Below, in pieces: positions 1-7,036 of a DNA stretch of 13,664 bases. The notes below the pieces were generated by a model that was not told the origin of the DNA, did no database searches, and saw nothing but the letters and a program-made list of their open reading frames with translations. Position numbers and translations under genes: made by a program. Source of the stretch: Methanomassiliicoccales archaeon (GTDB lineage: Archaea > Thermoplasmatota > Thermoplasmata > SG8-5); the NCBI GenBank assembly GCA_030636255.1, contig DAOVXH010000026.1, forward strand, positions 1 to 13,664, given 5' to 3'. Every line of letters begins with the position of its first letter. The first letter of the stretch is position 1.

Positions 1-1796
1 GCTCTTGCCCTGACTGTATTATCCTTTGCCAGCTCCTCTATCTTTTTGAATGTGCAAATGGCATTATCTGAATCACCCATAAGCTCTTCCAGGTCTCCCA
101 GTCTTTCCAGGATCTGAATATTTTTATCTTGACTATCTGTGCCAAGCTTGAGTTTATCCAGAGCATTCAGAGAGTTGCCATAGAATATTACTGCCTGCTC
201 GGGAGCATAACTCATTTCAGCCTTCTCTCCTGCCTGGATTGAATAATCATATGCTTTTTGAAATTCATTGCTTCTTGAAAATTGGCTGGCCAGCTCGTAT
301 ATAACCTCGCCAAGTATGCCAGAATAATCAGATTCATAATGTTCGCCGATGCTCTTGTGATAGGTATTTTTCCATCGATTGCCAATGCTCTGGTATGTAA
401 TATCATGGAAAAGCGCATGTGTGAACGATGCATTATCTCCTGAAATCTCAATGATGCCCATGCCCTGAAGTTTCCCCATTGCCAGGCTTGAATCTTTCAA
501 TGATGGAATTGAATTGGCAATATTGCAATTAAACTCTCTTCCAATGCAGGCCATGTACTCTACCATTGCCATTGCATCTGGCTCAAGTTTATCCAGCCTT
601 CTGTGAACCACTTCCTCCACTGTGCCTGGGATGGAGTATTCTGCTTCTGTAATGGTGTATTTTCCATCCTCCATGATGATACAGTCCTCTGCCATCATAT
701 GCCGGAGCATTTCAGTAATAAAGAATGGATTTCCCTCACACTGGCTTGATATTTTTTTAAGGAACTCCTCTGGAAAATTATTTGGTGAGATTACCGTGTC
801 AATGAGCCGTATTATTTCTTCTGGCCCAAGCTTTTCAAGAACTATATCATTTATCAATTCTTCTTCATGCATTTTTGTAATTGTGACTTTCAGACTATTG
901 CTCTCATCAGGCCGACATGTTCCTACTATCATGATATTCTGGTCCTTGATATTCCTTGCCAGATAATTCAGTACAAACAGGGATGATTCATCTGCCCAGT
1001 GAAGGTCTCTGAGGAGAAGCAGCAGTGGCCTTTCCTTGGACATGGCAGCCAGTCTTTCATAAACCAGGTTGGCGATTCTCAATCTCTCATTTTCCAATTT
1101 CACGCCTTCAAGGTCCCGGCGAACCAGGAACTTGGCATTGGAAACTGCCTCTATCTCATCCTGTACCCCATGAACCTGACTCATATTTCCGCTCCAGGAT
1201 TCAAGCATCTGGCCATACTGGTTTTCAATTCTGTCAACCGTTCTCTTGAGCATCATTTCCATGTCCGGATGTTCGGCTCCCTCGAATATTCCTGTGAGGA
1301 AAAGATGCTGGCCATGTTTGATGATAATCTTCATATTACCGTATTCCAGCCTTCCCAGTCCGGCTTCCATGGCACCAGAGGCATCAAAGCTGTCTGCAAC
1401 GAAGTTTTGAACCGCAGAAAGCATGCCTGCGAAAATGTCTGCATCTAGGTCTTGTGTTTCAGGTGATGCCTGGCCAATTAACAGTCCTCCTCGATTTATG
1501 GCAAAAACCCCATTGAAAAATGTGTATTCATTCTCAAGAAAAATAGGGTCTGAATCCCTTGTATCAAGTGCCTGGGTAAATATTAGAAATGGATGAACTG
1601 CGTCCATGGCCCCCTGGCCCGAAAGCATGGTCACATTGTTTTCTTCGGCATATTTTCTGAACTCATCCACAAGTCTTGTCTTTCCAATTCCTGCCTCACC
1701 GGAAATTATTGTGGTGCTGCCATTATTGGTCATGGCCCGGGATAATTGCTTCTTTAAGACCTCGAGCTCATTCTCTCGGCCTACTATGCTGTGCAT
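1..1796 (-). CDS. Large AAA (AAA_16/MalT-like) signalling ATPase with an insert between Walker A and B; 3' end beyond the window
   Basis: The frame is open from the ATG at 1796 to the left edge, giving 598 visible residues with no stop. The start MHSIVGRENEL is the usual opening of STAND/AAA_16 ATPases. Walker A GEAGIGKT is at about residues 33-40 and Walker B LLLLRDLHWADESS at about 260-272, followed by a sensor-like IVGTCRPDE and the ECNPFF-like segment CEGNPFFITEMLRH. After about residue 480 the chain is helical and TPR-like. Walker A and B are about 225 residues apart, far more than the roughly 80-100 usual for these ATPases. The extra 130 or so residues (about 85-215) hold FNGVFAINRGGLL and DADIFAGMLSAVQNFV, which resemble the roadblock/longin-like modules of archaeal signalling proteins (inference). 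Such ATPases usually act as cytoplasmic sensors or regulators; the effector is not visible. GAGGT lies about 24 bases before the ATG, too far to act on it; a CTG 6 bases after GAGGT is a less likely start. Confidence 0.85.
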   Translation of the reverse strand, partial: MHSIVGRENELEVLKKQLSRAMTNNGSTTIISGEAGIGKTRLVDEFRKYAEENNVTMLSGQGAMDAVHPFLIFTQALDTRDSDPIFLENEYTFFNGVFAINRGGLLIGQASPETQDLDADIFAGMLSAVQNFVADSFDASGAMEAGLGRLEYGNMKIIIKHGQHLFLTGIFEGAEHPDMEMMLKRTVDRIENQYGQMLESWSGNMSQVHGVQDEIEAVSNAKFLVRRDLEGVKLENERLRIANLVYERLAAMSKERPLLLLLRDLHWADESSLFVLNYLARNIKDQNIMIVGTCRPDESNSLKVTITKMHEEELINDIVLEKLGPEEIIRLIDTVISPNNFPEEFLKKISSQCEGNPFFITEMLRHMMAEDCIIMEDGKYTITEAEYSIPGTVEEVVHRRLDKLEPDAMAMVEYMACIGREFNCNIANSIPSLKDSSLAMGKLQGMGIIEISGDNASFTHALFHDITYQSIGNRWKNTYHKSIGEHYESDYSGILGEVIYELASQFSRSNEFQKAYDYSIQAGEKAEMSYAPEQAVIFYGNSLNALDKLKLGTDSQDKNIQILERLGDLEELMGDSDNAICTFKKIEELAKDNTVRAR

Positions 1797-1888
1797 GGAT
1801 GGTAATGTTTCCAGAGTTATACCTCAGAAACCTAAATGAACTTGAAAGTAGAAAATACTATTGATTATTGAGATAATGTTCTGAAATT

Positions 1889-1920
1889 AAAAATATAAAA
1901 AAGGGCGGTGGGTGCCGCCC
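1889..1920 (-). terminator. Hairpin plus T-tract terminator after the surface protein gene
   Basis: On the minus strand a GC-only stem, GGGCGG paired with CCGCCC (1920-1915 with 1908-1903) around a six-base loop, is followed at once by a T-rich run (1902 to about 1889). It lies 65 bases past the stop codon of the gene ending at 1985. The form is that of an intrinsic terminator; archaea mostly rely on the T-tract, so the stem may serve transcript stability instead. A second short hairpin, GGGCAA/TTGCCC at 1933-1948, precedes it. Confidence 0.6.
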
Positions 1921-1955
1921 ATTGGGAAGTTTGGGCAAAAAATTGCCCTATACAA

Positions 1956-1988
1956 GTAAACATACAGCCTATTGGGCTGATTGTTTAC
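1956..1988. repeat. Two-tier hairpin element, copy A
   Basis: The outer stem GTAAAC (1956-1961) pairs with GTTTAC (1983-1988). The inner stem CAGCC (1965-1969) pairs with GGCTG (1975-1979). They are separated by a 3x3 internal loop (ATA/ATT) and closed by a five-base loop. The element overlaps the stop codon of the surface protein gene (TAA at 1985-1987 on minus). It matches a second copy at 5533-5563 in layout and in much of its sequence, including an upstream CCTATA. Its function is unknown. Confidence 0.65.
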
Positions 1989-3448
1989 CATTTTGGGGTT
2001 GAGGTTTTCTTGATTGTCATCACCGAAAGCACTACCACTCCAACAACAATACCAGCCATAATGTAAAGGCCAATGAGGCTGCCTAATACATTCAGCGGGT
2101 CAAGGTTAACTCCTATGTCCAGGAATAGTGCATTTGAAACATAGCTGGGGTCATGGAATATATCATGTCCCATTGGGTAGATGTAACCGCCCAGGAACAG
2201 AATTCCATGAACATATCCATCATCATTCTCCCCGGCCCAGTCGATATTTTGACCGGCATGAATCTGGAAGTACATTTCCTTTTCTTCATTGTCAACTGTA
2301 ACATTGCTTACCCAGTTCATCTCGCCAACCTTTTGCCAGTTGTCCTTGAATATAACACTGTCCTTGGCCAGGCGGGTTGATTCATCAGGTATGGTATCGG
2401 TTGCCATGACGTCTCCCTCGCTTCCGGTGAAGGTCTCTATCTCTGCGATTCCAGCAGCATTTTCAGCGGTTGTATTCAGGAACTGGACGTCCATCCAGCT
2501 CTGGACAAAGTTCGGTATGAAGGTGCCAAAGGCAGTTACAGTTTCCAGCATCAGCAAGTTATCCTTGGATTCATAGTCCCAGTCCTTTATCCAGTGGTCG
2601 AATTTGAATTCAGTAGTAAGGCTTGTTCCGGTGTAGGTTCTGGATTCTATCTCCGATGAGGCAACTGGCTTGTCGTCTGCGTATGTAACTCTGTACCATG
2701 GAACACTGACATTATACTCGTCCAGCACTGTTCCAAGATGAAACTGGAAGGCAATATCATGGACTTTACCGTCAGCCTCTGTTCCGACCCTTGAACCATC
2801 ATCATTCTCTGCTGGCTCATTGTCCCATATCTTATCGTACATGACATTCTTATTGCTCAGTGTGAAGGTCCATTCCTTCTCAGTTGTTCCAAGTGTCTTT
2901 GTCTCTTCAATCTCTGAGCGTTCCCATGACCTGTTTAAATCTACTATTTTATACACTGGCTCCATTGAACCAAGTGCAAAATCATCAATTGTTCCGCCTG
3001 CATTCTCGAAGTCAAACAATCCATTTCCAGCACCGGTCTTCTCGCCACTGAACGGTTCAAGATATCCGTCATCACTAAACTCGATAAGCATTGCCAGTTT
3101 CTGAATGTATACTGTCAGAACCGGAATTCCAGTTGCAGGAACCATCATTGCCCCATCCTCGTTTCTTATCTCGGCGCCGCCAAGGAATCTTAGATGGGCT
3201 GAAACAATAGTTACTGAATTCGAGTGTGTCTCATTTCCATAAACAACTCCGAACCAGGCAGTTGAATCTCCCTTGGTCATGTTCAGAGCCACATAGTCGC
3301 CTCCCTCCCACTCGGTGGTGGAGCCAACTTCTATGGCCAGATGGTCTTCAATACTCAATACTTCGGTAGCCCTGGCAGTTGCAGGTCCGAAGGCGCACAG
3401 TCCCAACATAAGGGCAGCAAAGACCGCCCCGAAAGCTATCATTTTCAT
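1985..3448 (-). CDS. Secreted, C-terminally membrane-anchored surface protein, family unknown
   Basis: The product has 487 residues. Residues 1-27 form a signal peptide: MK, a hydrophobic core, then an A-R-A cleavage motif before TEVLS. Residues of about 455-478 form a single transmembrane helix followed by the basic tail KKTSTPKW, so about 425 residues should lie outside the cell with the tail in the cytosol. The ectodomain is acidic, rich in aromatic and beta-type sequence, and has at least six N-glycosylation sequons (for example NMT, NET, NRS, NVS, NTT, NVT), which fits an archaeal surface glycoprotein. I recognise no family or catalytic motif. The start is firm: AGGAGG at 3457-3462 lies 8 bases before the ATG, and a TATA box at 3517-3522 would give a leader of about 45 bases. 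It is a single-gene unit, divergent from the next gene. Confidence 0.85.
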   Translation of the reverse strand: MKMIAFGAVFAALMLGLCAFGPATARATEVLSIEDHLAIEVGSTTEWEGGDYVALNMTKGDSTAWFGVVYGNETHSNSVTIVSAHLRFLGGAEIRNEDGAMMVPATGIPVLTVYIQKLAMLIEFSDDGYLEPFSGEKTGAGNGLFDFENAGGTIDDFALGSMEPVYKIVDLNRSWERSEIEETKTLGTTEKEWTFTLSNKNVMYDKIWDNEPAENDDGSRVGTEADGKVHDIAFQFHLGTVLDEYNVSVPWYRVTYADDKPVASSEIESRTYTGTSLTTEFKFDHWIKDWDYESKDNLLMLETVTAFGTFIPNFVQSWMDVQFLNTTAENAAGIAEIETFTGSEGDVMATDTIPDESTRLAKDSVIFKDNWQKVGEMNWVSNVTVDNEEKEMYFQIHAGQNIDWAGENDDGYVHGILFLGGYIYPMGHDIFHDPSYVSNALFLDIGVNLDPLNVLGSLIGLYIMAGIVVGVVVLSVMTIKKTSTPKW

Positions 3449-3516
3449 TTTTTATTCCTCCTGTATTTTTTCAGTTTTCCAATTTTGTTGTTGAGAGAAA
3501 TATGCCGGATGAGGGG

Positions 3517-3522
3517 TATATA
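3517..3522 (-). promoter_or_regulatory. TATA box of the surface protein gene
   Basis: TATATA stands about 70 bases upstream of the ATG at 3448. Transcription would be expected to begin about 25 bases downstream, near 3494, leaving a leader that contains the strong AGGAGG site at 3457-3462. Confidence 0.55.
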
Positions 3523-3561
3523 GACCAGAGGAAACTTCTTCCTGCACAATGTTTCTGAGGG

Positions 3562-3570
3562 TATTAAATA
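3562..3570 (+). promoter_or_regulatory. TATA box for a leaderless transcript
   Basis: TATTAAATA is centred 27 bases before the A of the ATG at 3593, and no Shine-Dalgarno sequence lies between. This spacing predicts a transcript starting at or next to the start codon. Confidence 0.6.
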
Positions 3571-3592
3571 CCAAAAAACCGAATTTAGTAGT

Positions 3593-4396
3593 ATGGAAAA
3601 GGATGTTAGAGCTGTTGAGAACCCTATATCTGCCATATTTGATCTATCGGAAGATGTGGCAAAACAGGCCCCGAACATCAAGAACCTTGTGCGTTATGCA
3701 TCTGCTTTCATTATTGTCTGGTTGATTATCAATATCTTGCTGGGGCTGGTATTTCTTGCACAGGGAAATCTCTTCCTAATGCTCATAATGCTGGTATTGT
3801 TCATTTTGGGTATTACATCTCTTATCCTGCTCAAACGAATCAACCATTTTTTCAAGTATTTTGTGGCCCGGCAGAGGGCTATTACCGCGGTTCGACAGAT
3901 GGATCCAATGGTCTACGCTCCAAAGGGGAGTAATGTAACCGAAAGGTTGGTTACATACCTCAGGGCAAGCATTCCTGCCTTCCAGAGGAAAGAAGTTGAA
4001 GTGGCAATGCCTGGAATCGTCCACGGCCAGAACATGCAATACAGTTTTGACGCATATCTCAAGGAACCCCCAGGGGGAATGTGGAAGTCCACTGGCATGG
4101 GAATGCACGGCTTTGCAGCCTACATAAAAAAGTTTGATGCTCCACCCACGCTAAAAGATCTCCAGGCACTGAAAATGGCAATCGAGGATGTGACACAGCG
4201 TACCGGAATCCCGCCAGTACGTGCAATCGCACTCTGGGAACGGGCTGAGGACCAGGTTATTTCAGACGATGCGTACAACTTTGTAATGAACAATGGCATT
4301 GAAGTGAAACACAAATCCAGAAAATTAACCTGTGCCATGGAGATTGTTTCCGAGACCGAAGGAAGTTATGATTTTATTCCGTATCTGGTGCAATGA
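3593..4396 (+). CDS. Two-helix membrane protein with a conserved-looking cytosolic domain, unknown function
   Basis: The product has 267 residues. A polar N-terminus (1-33) precedes two transmembrane helices at about 36-56 and 60-82, a hairpin through the membrane with both ends probably in the cytosol because KRINHFFKYF follows helix 2. Residues of about 90-267 form a soluble domain containing PPGGMWKSTGMGMHGFAAYI and RTGIPPVRAIALWERAEDQVISDDAYNFV. These look conserved (well-spaced Gly, Pro and Trp), but I cannot name a family or propose a reaction. The start is supported by the TATA box 27 bases upstream, which implies leaderless expression. A run of seven T at 4400-4406 right after the stop could end the transcript. 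The upstream surface protein gene is divergent. Confidence 0.8.
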   Translation: MEKDVRAVENPISAIFDLSEDVAKQAPNIKNLVRYASAFIIVWLIINILLGLVFLAQGNLFLMLIMLVLFILGITSLILLKRINHFFKYFVARQRAITAVRQMDPMVYAPKGSNVTERLVTYLRASIPAFQRKEVEVAMPGIVHGQNMQYSFDAYLKEPPGGMWKSTGMGMHGFAAYIKKFDAPPTLKDLQALKMAIEDVTQRTGIPPVRAIALWERAEDQVISDDAYNFVMNNGIEVKHKSRKLTCAMEIVSETEGSYDFIPYLVQ

Positions 4397-4399
4397 TTG

Positions 4400-4406
4400 T
4401 TTTTTT
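4400..4406 (+). terminator. Oligo-T terminator
   Basis: Seven consecutive T residues begin 4 bases after the TGA at 4394-4396. A short T-run without a stem is the usual archaeal termination signal. The next gene on the same strand may have its own weak TATA-like CATATTTAC at 4416-4424. Confidence 0.45.
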
Positions 4407-4436
4407 CCATAACAACATATTTACATCCATTGTCCG

Positions 4437-4970
4437 ATGCGGCTCCAGGTTCCCGCAATGCAGAAAAAGAAAGCTCAGACAGATCGCCCCACGCCAAGAT
4501 ACAAGCCTGTAATAATACTGGTGATCCTAATAATTCTAATATCAATGATATCATACTTGTTATTCCAACCTGGCAATGAGGGGCTTGACCTGAGACCCGA
4601 ACCATTGTACGAGAATGACATCGGAATATTTCTGGTCAACCCGAGCCCTGACGGCACAGAGTTCCAGATAGAAGTGAAGAACATCCAGCGGACCACAATA
4701 TACTATGAGGCTACATTCCAATATTATTATTTCATCTACAATTCCACCGGGGACCAGATAGACACCTGGCTCATGGACGGCTATTTCCAGGTAAATAATT
4801 CCGAGACATTCATCGAGGTCTCTCCAGGCGGCACCCATGCTCTAAATGAAAACATCAATACTGACGGTTATGCGGAAGGCACATATTACGTGTCAGTGGA
4901 TTTCTACATAAGGGACTATTATGACGATGTGTGTGTCTATTCCTCGGAGAGGATGGAGTTTACGGTTTGA
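4437..4970 (+). CDS. Signal-anchored exported protein with a BsuPI-like beta domain
   Basis: The product has 177 residues from the ATG at 4437. A second in-frame ATG at 4458 (MQKKKAQTDRP) has AGGT seven bases upstream and may be the true start, giving 170 residues. A basic N-terminus leads into one hydrophobic helix (about 24-43, IILVILIILISMISYLLF), so the rest should face outside as a signal-anchored domain. The ectodomain shows FQIEVKN, then YYYFIYNSTGDQIDTW, then VSPGGTHALNE and GTYYVSV. This order of strands resembles the BsuPI / intracellular proteinase-inhibitor Ig-like fold (inference from pattern; no search was possible). Related domains are often carried on surface proteins of unknown role. 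The stop at 4970 faces the convergent regulator gene 13 bases away. Confidence 0.75.
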   Translation: MRLQVPAMQKKKAQTDRPTPRYKPVIILVILIILISMISYLLFQPGNEGLDLRPEPLYENDIGIFLVNPSPDGTEFQIEVKNIQRTTIYYEATFQYYYFIYNSTGDQIDTWLMDGYFQVNNSETFIEVSPGGTHALNENINTDGYAEGTYYVSVDFYIRDYYDDVCVYSSERMEFTV

Positions 4971-4983
4971 GCAATGGCCCTAA

Positions 4984-5376
4984 TCATTCCCCATCAAACC
5001 AATAAGGCATGTTGCGGAACCGATAATGCTCCTTTATCTGCTCCCGATAAAGCTCATTGTAGAATGCATTGAACTTCCTGATATGTAGAACTCCTTCCTT
5101 TGTAATAAAAATTCTATATCTGCCGTCAATCTTTTCCATCCTGATGAACCCATCCTCTTTCAGCCAGCCAATTACTTTTTCTGTCATGTAATGGTTTGAT
5201 TTTATCTCATGCTTTATGTCCTCTTTTGAAAGGGGCTTTGCATGCTCTTGTAAAAGTAAATCCAGCTTTTCCTCCAGGCTAGACTGATAAATATCTATGC
5301 CAAGCTCAGAGACTAGGCGATTGAGAACAAAACAACCGTATATCTTGCTGTCCTTGTACCTTCTCTCCTCTGGCAT
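4984..5376 (-). CDS. Winged-helix transcriptional regulator (130 residues from the leaderless start)
   Basis: I start the protein at the ATG at 5376 (MPEERRYKDSKIYGCFV). The frame stays open to an ATG at 5496, but a TATA box at 5399-5404 is centred 25 bases before 5376, and the 40 extra residues look like translated hairpin DNA. The chain SSLEEKLDLLLQEHAKPLSKEDIKHEIKSN is a typical first half of a winged helix. It continues with YMTEKVIGWLKEDGFIRMEK as recognition helix plus turn, DGRYRIFITKEGVLHI as the wing, and a helical, possibly dimerising tail (FYNELYREQIKEHYRF). This is the usual form of small archaeal MarR/PadR/DUF-type regulators; the exact family and ligand are not recognisable. It is divergent from the zinc-ribbon gene and could control it or itself through the hairpin-rich region between them. 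Confidence 0.8.
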   Translation of the reverse strand: MPEERRYKDSKIYGCFVLNRLVSELGIDIYQSSLEEKLDLLLQEHAKPLSKEDIKHEIKSNHYMTEKVIGWLKEDGFIRMEKIDGRYRIFITKEGVLHIRKFNAFYNELYREQIKEHYRFRNMPYWFDGE

Positions 5377-5398
5377 CGTGTTGATATTGTTTATCAAG

Positions 5399-5404
5399 TA
5401 TAAA
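5399..5404 (-). promoter_or_regulatory. TATA box of the winged-helix regulator gene
   Basis: On minus, TTTATA is preceded by an A-rich BRE-like stretch (CGAAAATAAG). Its centre is 25 bases before the ATG at 5376, which decides the start codon. Confidence 0.6.
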
Positions 5405-5440
5405 CTTATTTTCGATATTGTAGATGGATTTGTAACTGCA

Positions 5441-5610
5441 CAGGGGGGGTGTTCGCCATGCACCGAACGTATTCCAGCATAGCGACTCGAAATCAATCGG
5501 ATTTCGAGAAATTAGGTGTATGGCCTATATAGGTAAACATACAGGCAAAGCCTGGTAGTTTACAGGAATTATCGGTATTGATAATCAAAATTGAGAATTT
5601 TCTGCGACTC
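5441..5610. other. Hairpin-packed intergenic region, possible structured RNA or regulatory region
   Basis: Between the two divergent promoters lie five consecutive inverted repeats: GTTCG/CGAAC (5451-5455 with 5464-5468); a perfect 9-bp stem CTCGAAATC/GATTTCGAG (5486-5494 with 5500-5508); the two-tier element (5533-5563); ATTATC/GATAAT (5568-5573 with 5580-5585); and AAAATT/AATTTT (5587-5592 with 5596-5601). A palindrome CCTATATAGG at 5524-5533 and a run of seven G at 5443-5449 are also present. The last two stems are short and AT-rich and could be chance. I recognise no known RNA family. Confidence 0.4.
5533..5563. repeat. Two-tier hairpin element, copy B
   Basis: The outer stem GTAAAC (5533-5538) pairs with GTTTAC (5558-5563). 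The inner stem CAGGC (5542-5546) pairs with GCCTG (5550-5554), with a 3x3 internal loop (ATA/GTA) and a three-base loop. The outer stem and the following ATACAG are identical to copy A at 1956-1988. The inner stem differs at paired positions on both sides, so pairing is kept. Confidence 0.65.
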
Positions 5611-5611
5611 C

Positions 5612-5618
5612 TTATATT
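5612..5618 (+). promoter_or_regulatory. TATA box of the zinc-ribbon gene
   Basis: TTATATT is centred 26 bases before the ATG at 5641, predicting a leaderless transcript and arguing for that ATG over the in-frame TTG at 5632. Confidence 0.55.
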
Positions 5619-5640
5619 CTAACAGCCAAATTTGCCTTTC

Positions 5641-5817
5641 ATGGAAATGGAAGAATATGATACTATGGAAAAACCAACATTTGAAACCTTCAGAAGTCAG
5701 AACGGGTCCTGGGTAGAATGTTCCGGCTGCCGTGCAATAATGTATGATACATTCGGCAATTGCTGGTCCTGCGGCTCTGCAATGACAGATGATAATAAAG
5801 TGCCAGTTGATTTGTAA
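5641..5817 (+). CDS. Small zinc-ribbon protein (58 residues)
   Basis: The product begins MEMEEYDTMEKPTFETF. The only strong motif is a four-cysteine zinc ribbon, ECSGCRAIMYDTFGNCWSCG, with two CxxC knuckles 11 residues apart. The tail is acidic. Such single-ribbon microproteins in archaea usually bind nucleic acid or serve as a small partner of a larger enzyme; nothing here identifies a partner. The start is set by the TATA box centred at 5615. An in-frame TTG at 5632 would add three residues and is less likely. It is divergent from the winged-helix regulator gene, and a hairpin terminator overlaps its last codons. Confidence 0.75.
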   Translation: MEMEEYDTMEKPTFETFRSQNGSWVECSGCRAIMYDTFGNCWSCGSAMTDDNKVPVDL

Positions 5818-5849
5818 TCTTCTGTTTATCTGGCACTTTTCTTGTTTTT
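5797..5849 (+). terminator. Long-stem hairpin and T-rich tract after the zinc-ribbon gene
   Basis: A perfect 10-bp inverted repeat, AAAGTGCCAG (5797-5806) and CTGGCACTTT (5830-5839), encloses a 23-base loop that contains the TAA stop. It is followed by TCTTGTTTTT. The left arm lies in the last codons of the gene. It could also serve the convergent ABC operon, whose permease gene ends at 5864. Confidence 0.55.
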
Positions 5850-5863
5850 CATTAAGTTCAATA

Positions 5864-7036
5864 TTATTTATTCATGGCCCTCTTGAACATTGGCACCGAA
5901 ATCAACAGGAACACCAGGCCGAATATCACCATGAACAGTATTTCGGTTGTTATGTCGCCCATTCCGGCTCCCAGAATCATGACCTTTCGCATTGCGCTGG
6001 TAGCGTATGTTAATGGCAGCACGCTGGAAATTGTCTGCATGAACCCTGGCATCTGCTCGATTGGGAAGAATACCCCGCCCAGGAACATCATTGGGAACAT
6101 CATTGTCATCATTATCATGGACGCTGTTTCCTCCTTGTCTGTAAAAGATGTTACCAGTATTCCCAGGCCGACAAAGCTCAGCACCGTAAGGAGCATAATC
6201 AGCAGAACAATCAGAATATTTCCATAAATCACAACTCCGAACAAAAGCATAGCCAACAGGAGGATTAAAATCCCCTGAATCATGCCTCGTGTTGTCTGTG
6301 CCAGCACTTTTCCCAGGATGATTGCCAATCTGTGGATTGGAGCCACCAGCATTCCGTCCAGTGTTCCAGTATCCTTTTCATAAGATATTGCATGCGGAAG
6401 GCCAGTCATCAAAGACATCATGACCACCATGGCCATTATGCCTGGAGCAACAAATTGGAAGTAACTGGGGTCTCCCTCAACAAGGTCTTCAATTTCAACA
6501 GTATATGGCTGAACTGTGGCTAGTGTTGTATTTGAATCCGAGGCACTGAGCATTCCTATTGCTGCATATGTGCCCATTTCGTCTATTACGTATGAGAGTG
6601 CCTGTTGCGTCTGCATAGAAAGCTGTGGGTTTGACTGGTCGGTCATTATGATTATTGTTCCCTGCTGGCCTGCCATAATGTTCTGGGTGAAATTTGCTGG
6701 TATGACAATGCCGCCGTCAATATCTCCCGCATAAATCTGGGTACGTATATCTTCAATGTCGGTGGCACCTGAAAGAACCATCATTCCTGTTTGTTCGTTC
6801 AAACCTTCAAGCTGCATGGTGAAATTTTCACCCATTGGACCACTATCCAGGTCAACAAGAGCAATTGGAACATCCTCCATCATTGCTGCCGAGTCCGGAA
6901 AAATGAACCCGACCATTATCATCATGAAAAGCGGCATCAGAAGCAGCATCACAAGGGCCATCTTTGACCTGGCAAATTCAAGAAGATCTTTCCAGCATAT
7001 CCAGGCAGAGTGGCTGAGCAATTGTTTTGCTTTCAT
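5864..7036 (-). CDS. ABC-2 type exporter permease
   Basis: The product has 390 residues and is the membrane half of an ABC exporter whose ATPase is the gene just upstream. A cytosolic N-terminus (KDLLEFARSKMALVM, the usual pre-helix of ABC-2 permeases) leads to helix 1 at about 27-46. A large extracytosolic domain of about 140 residues follows (47-190). Five more helices lie between about 195 and 386, with the FFPIEQMPGF and LPLTYATSAMR motifs typical of the ABC-2/DrrB/NatB group. The substrate cannot be read; drugs, lipids or Na+ are family possibilities. Its ATG directly abuts the TAA of the ATPase gene, and GGAGGGTGAG inside the end of that gene supplies the ribosome site, so the two are translationally coupled. 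Confidence 0.9.
   Translation of the reverse strand: MKAKQLLSHSAWICWKDLLEFARSKMALVMLLLMPLFMMIMVGFIFPDSAAMMEDVPIALVDLDSGPMGENFTMQLEGLNEQTGMMVLSGATDIEDIRTQIYAGDIDGGIVIPANFTQNIMAGQQGTIIIMTDQSNPQLSMQTQQALSYVIDEMGTYAAIGMLSASDSNTTLATVQPYTVEIEDLVEGDPSYFQFVAPGIMAMVVMMSLMTGLPHAISYEKDTGTLDGMLVAPIHRLAIILGKVLAQTTRGMIQGILILLLAMLLFGVVIYGNILIVLLIMLLTVLSFVGLGILVTSFTDKEETASMIMMTMMFPMMFLGGVFFPIEQMPGFMQTISSVLPLTYATSAMRKVMILGAGMGDITTEILFMVIFGLVFLLISVPMFKRAMNK

Noticed and set aside
999..1448. Open frame of 149 codons on plus
   Set aside because: It lies wholly inside the large minus-strand ATPase gene, whose frame has Walker motifs and no stops; the plus translation resembles no protein.
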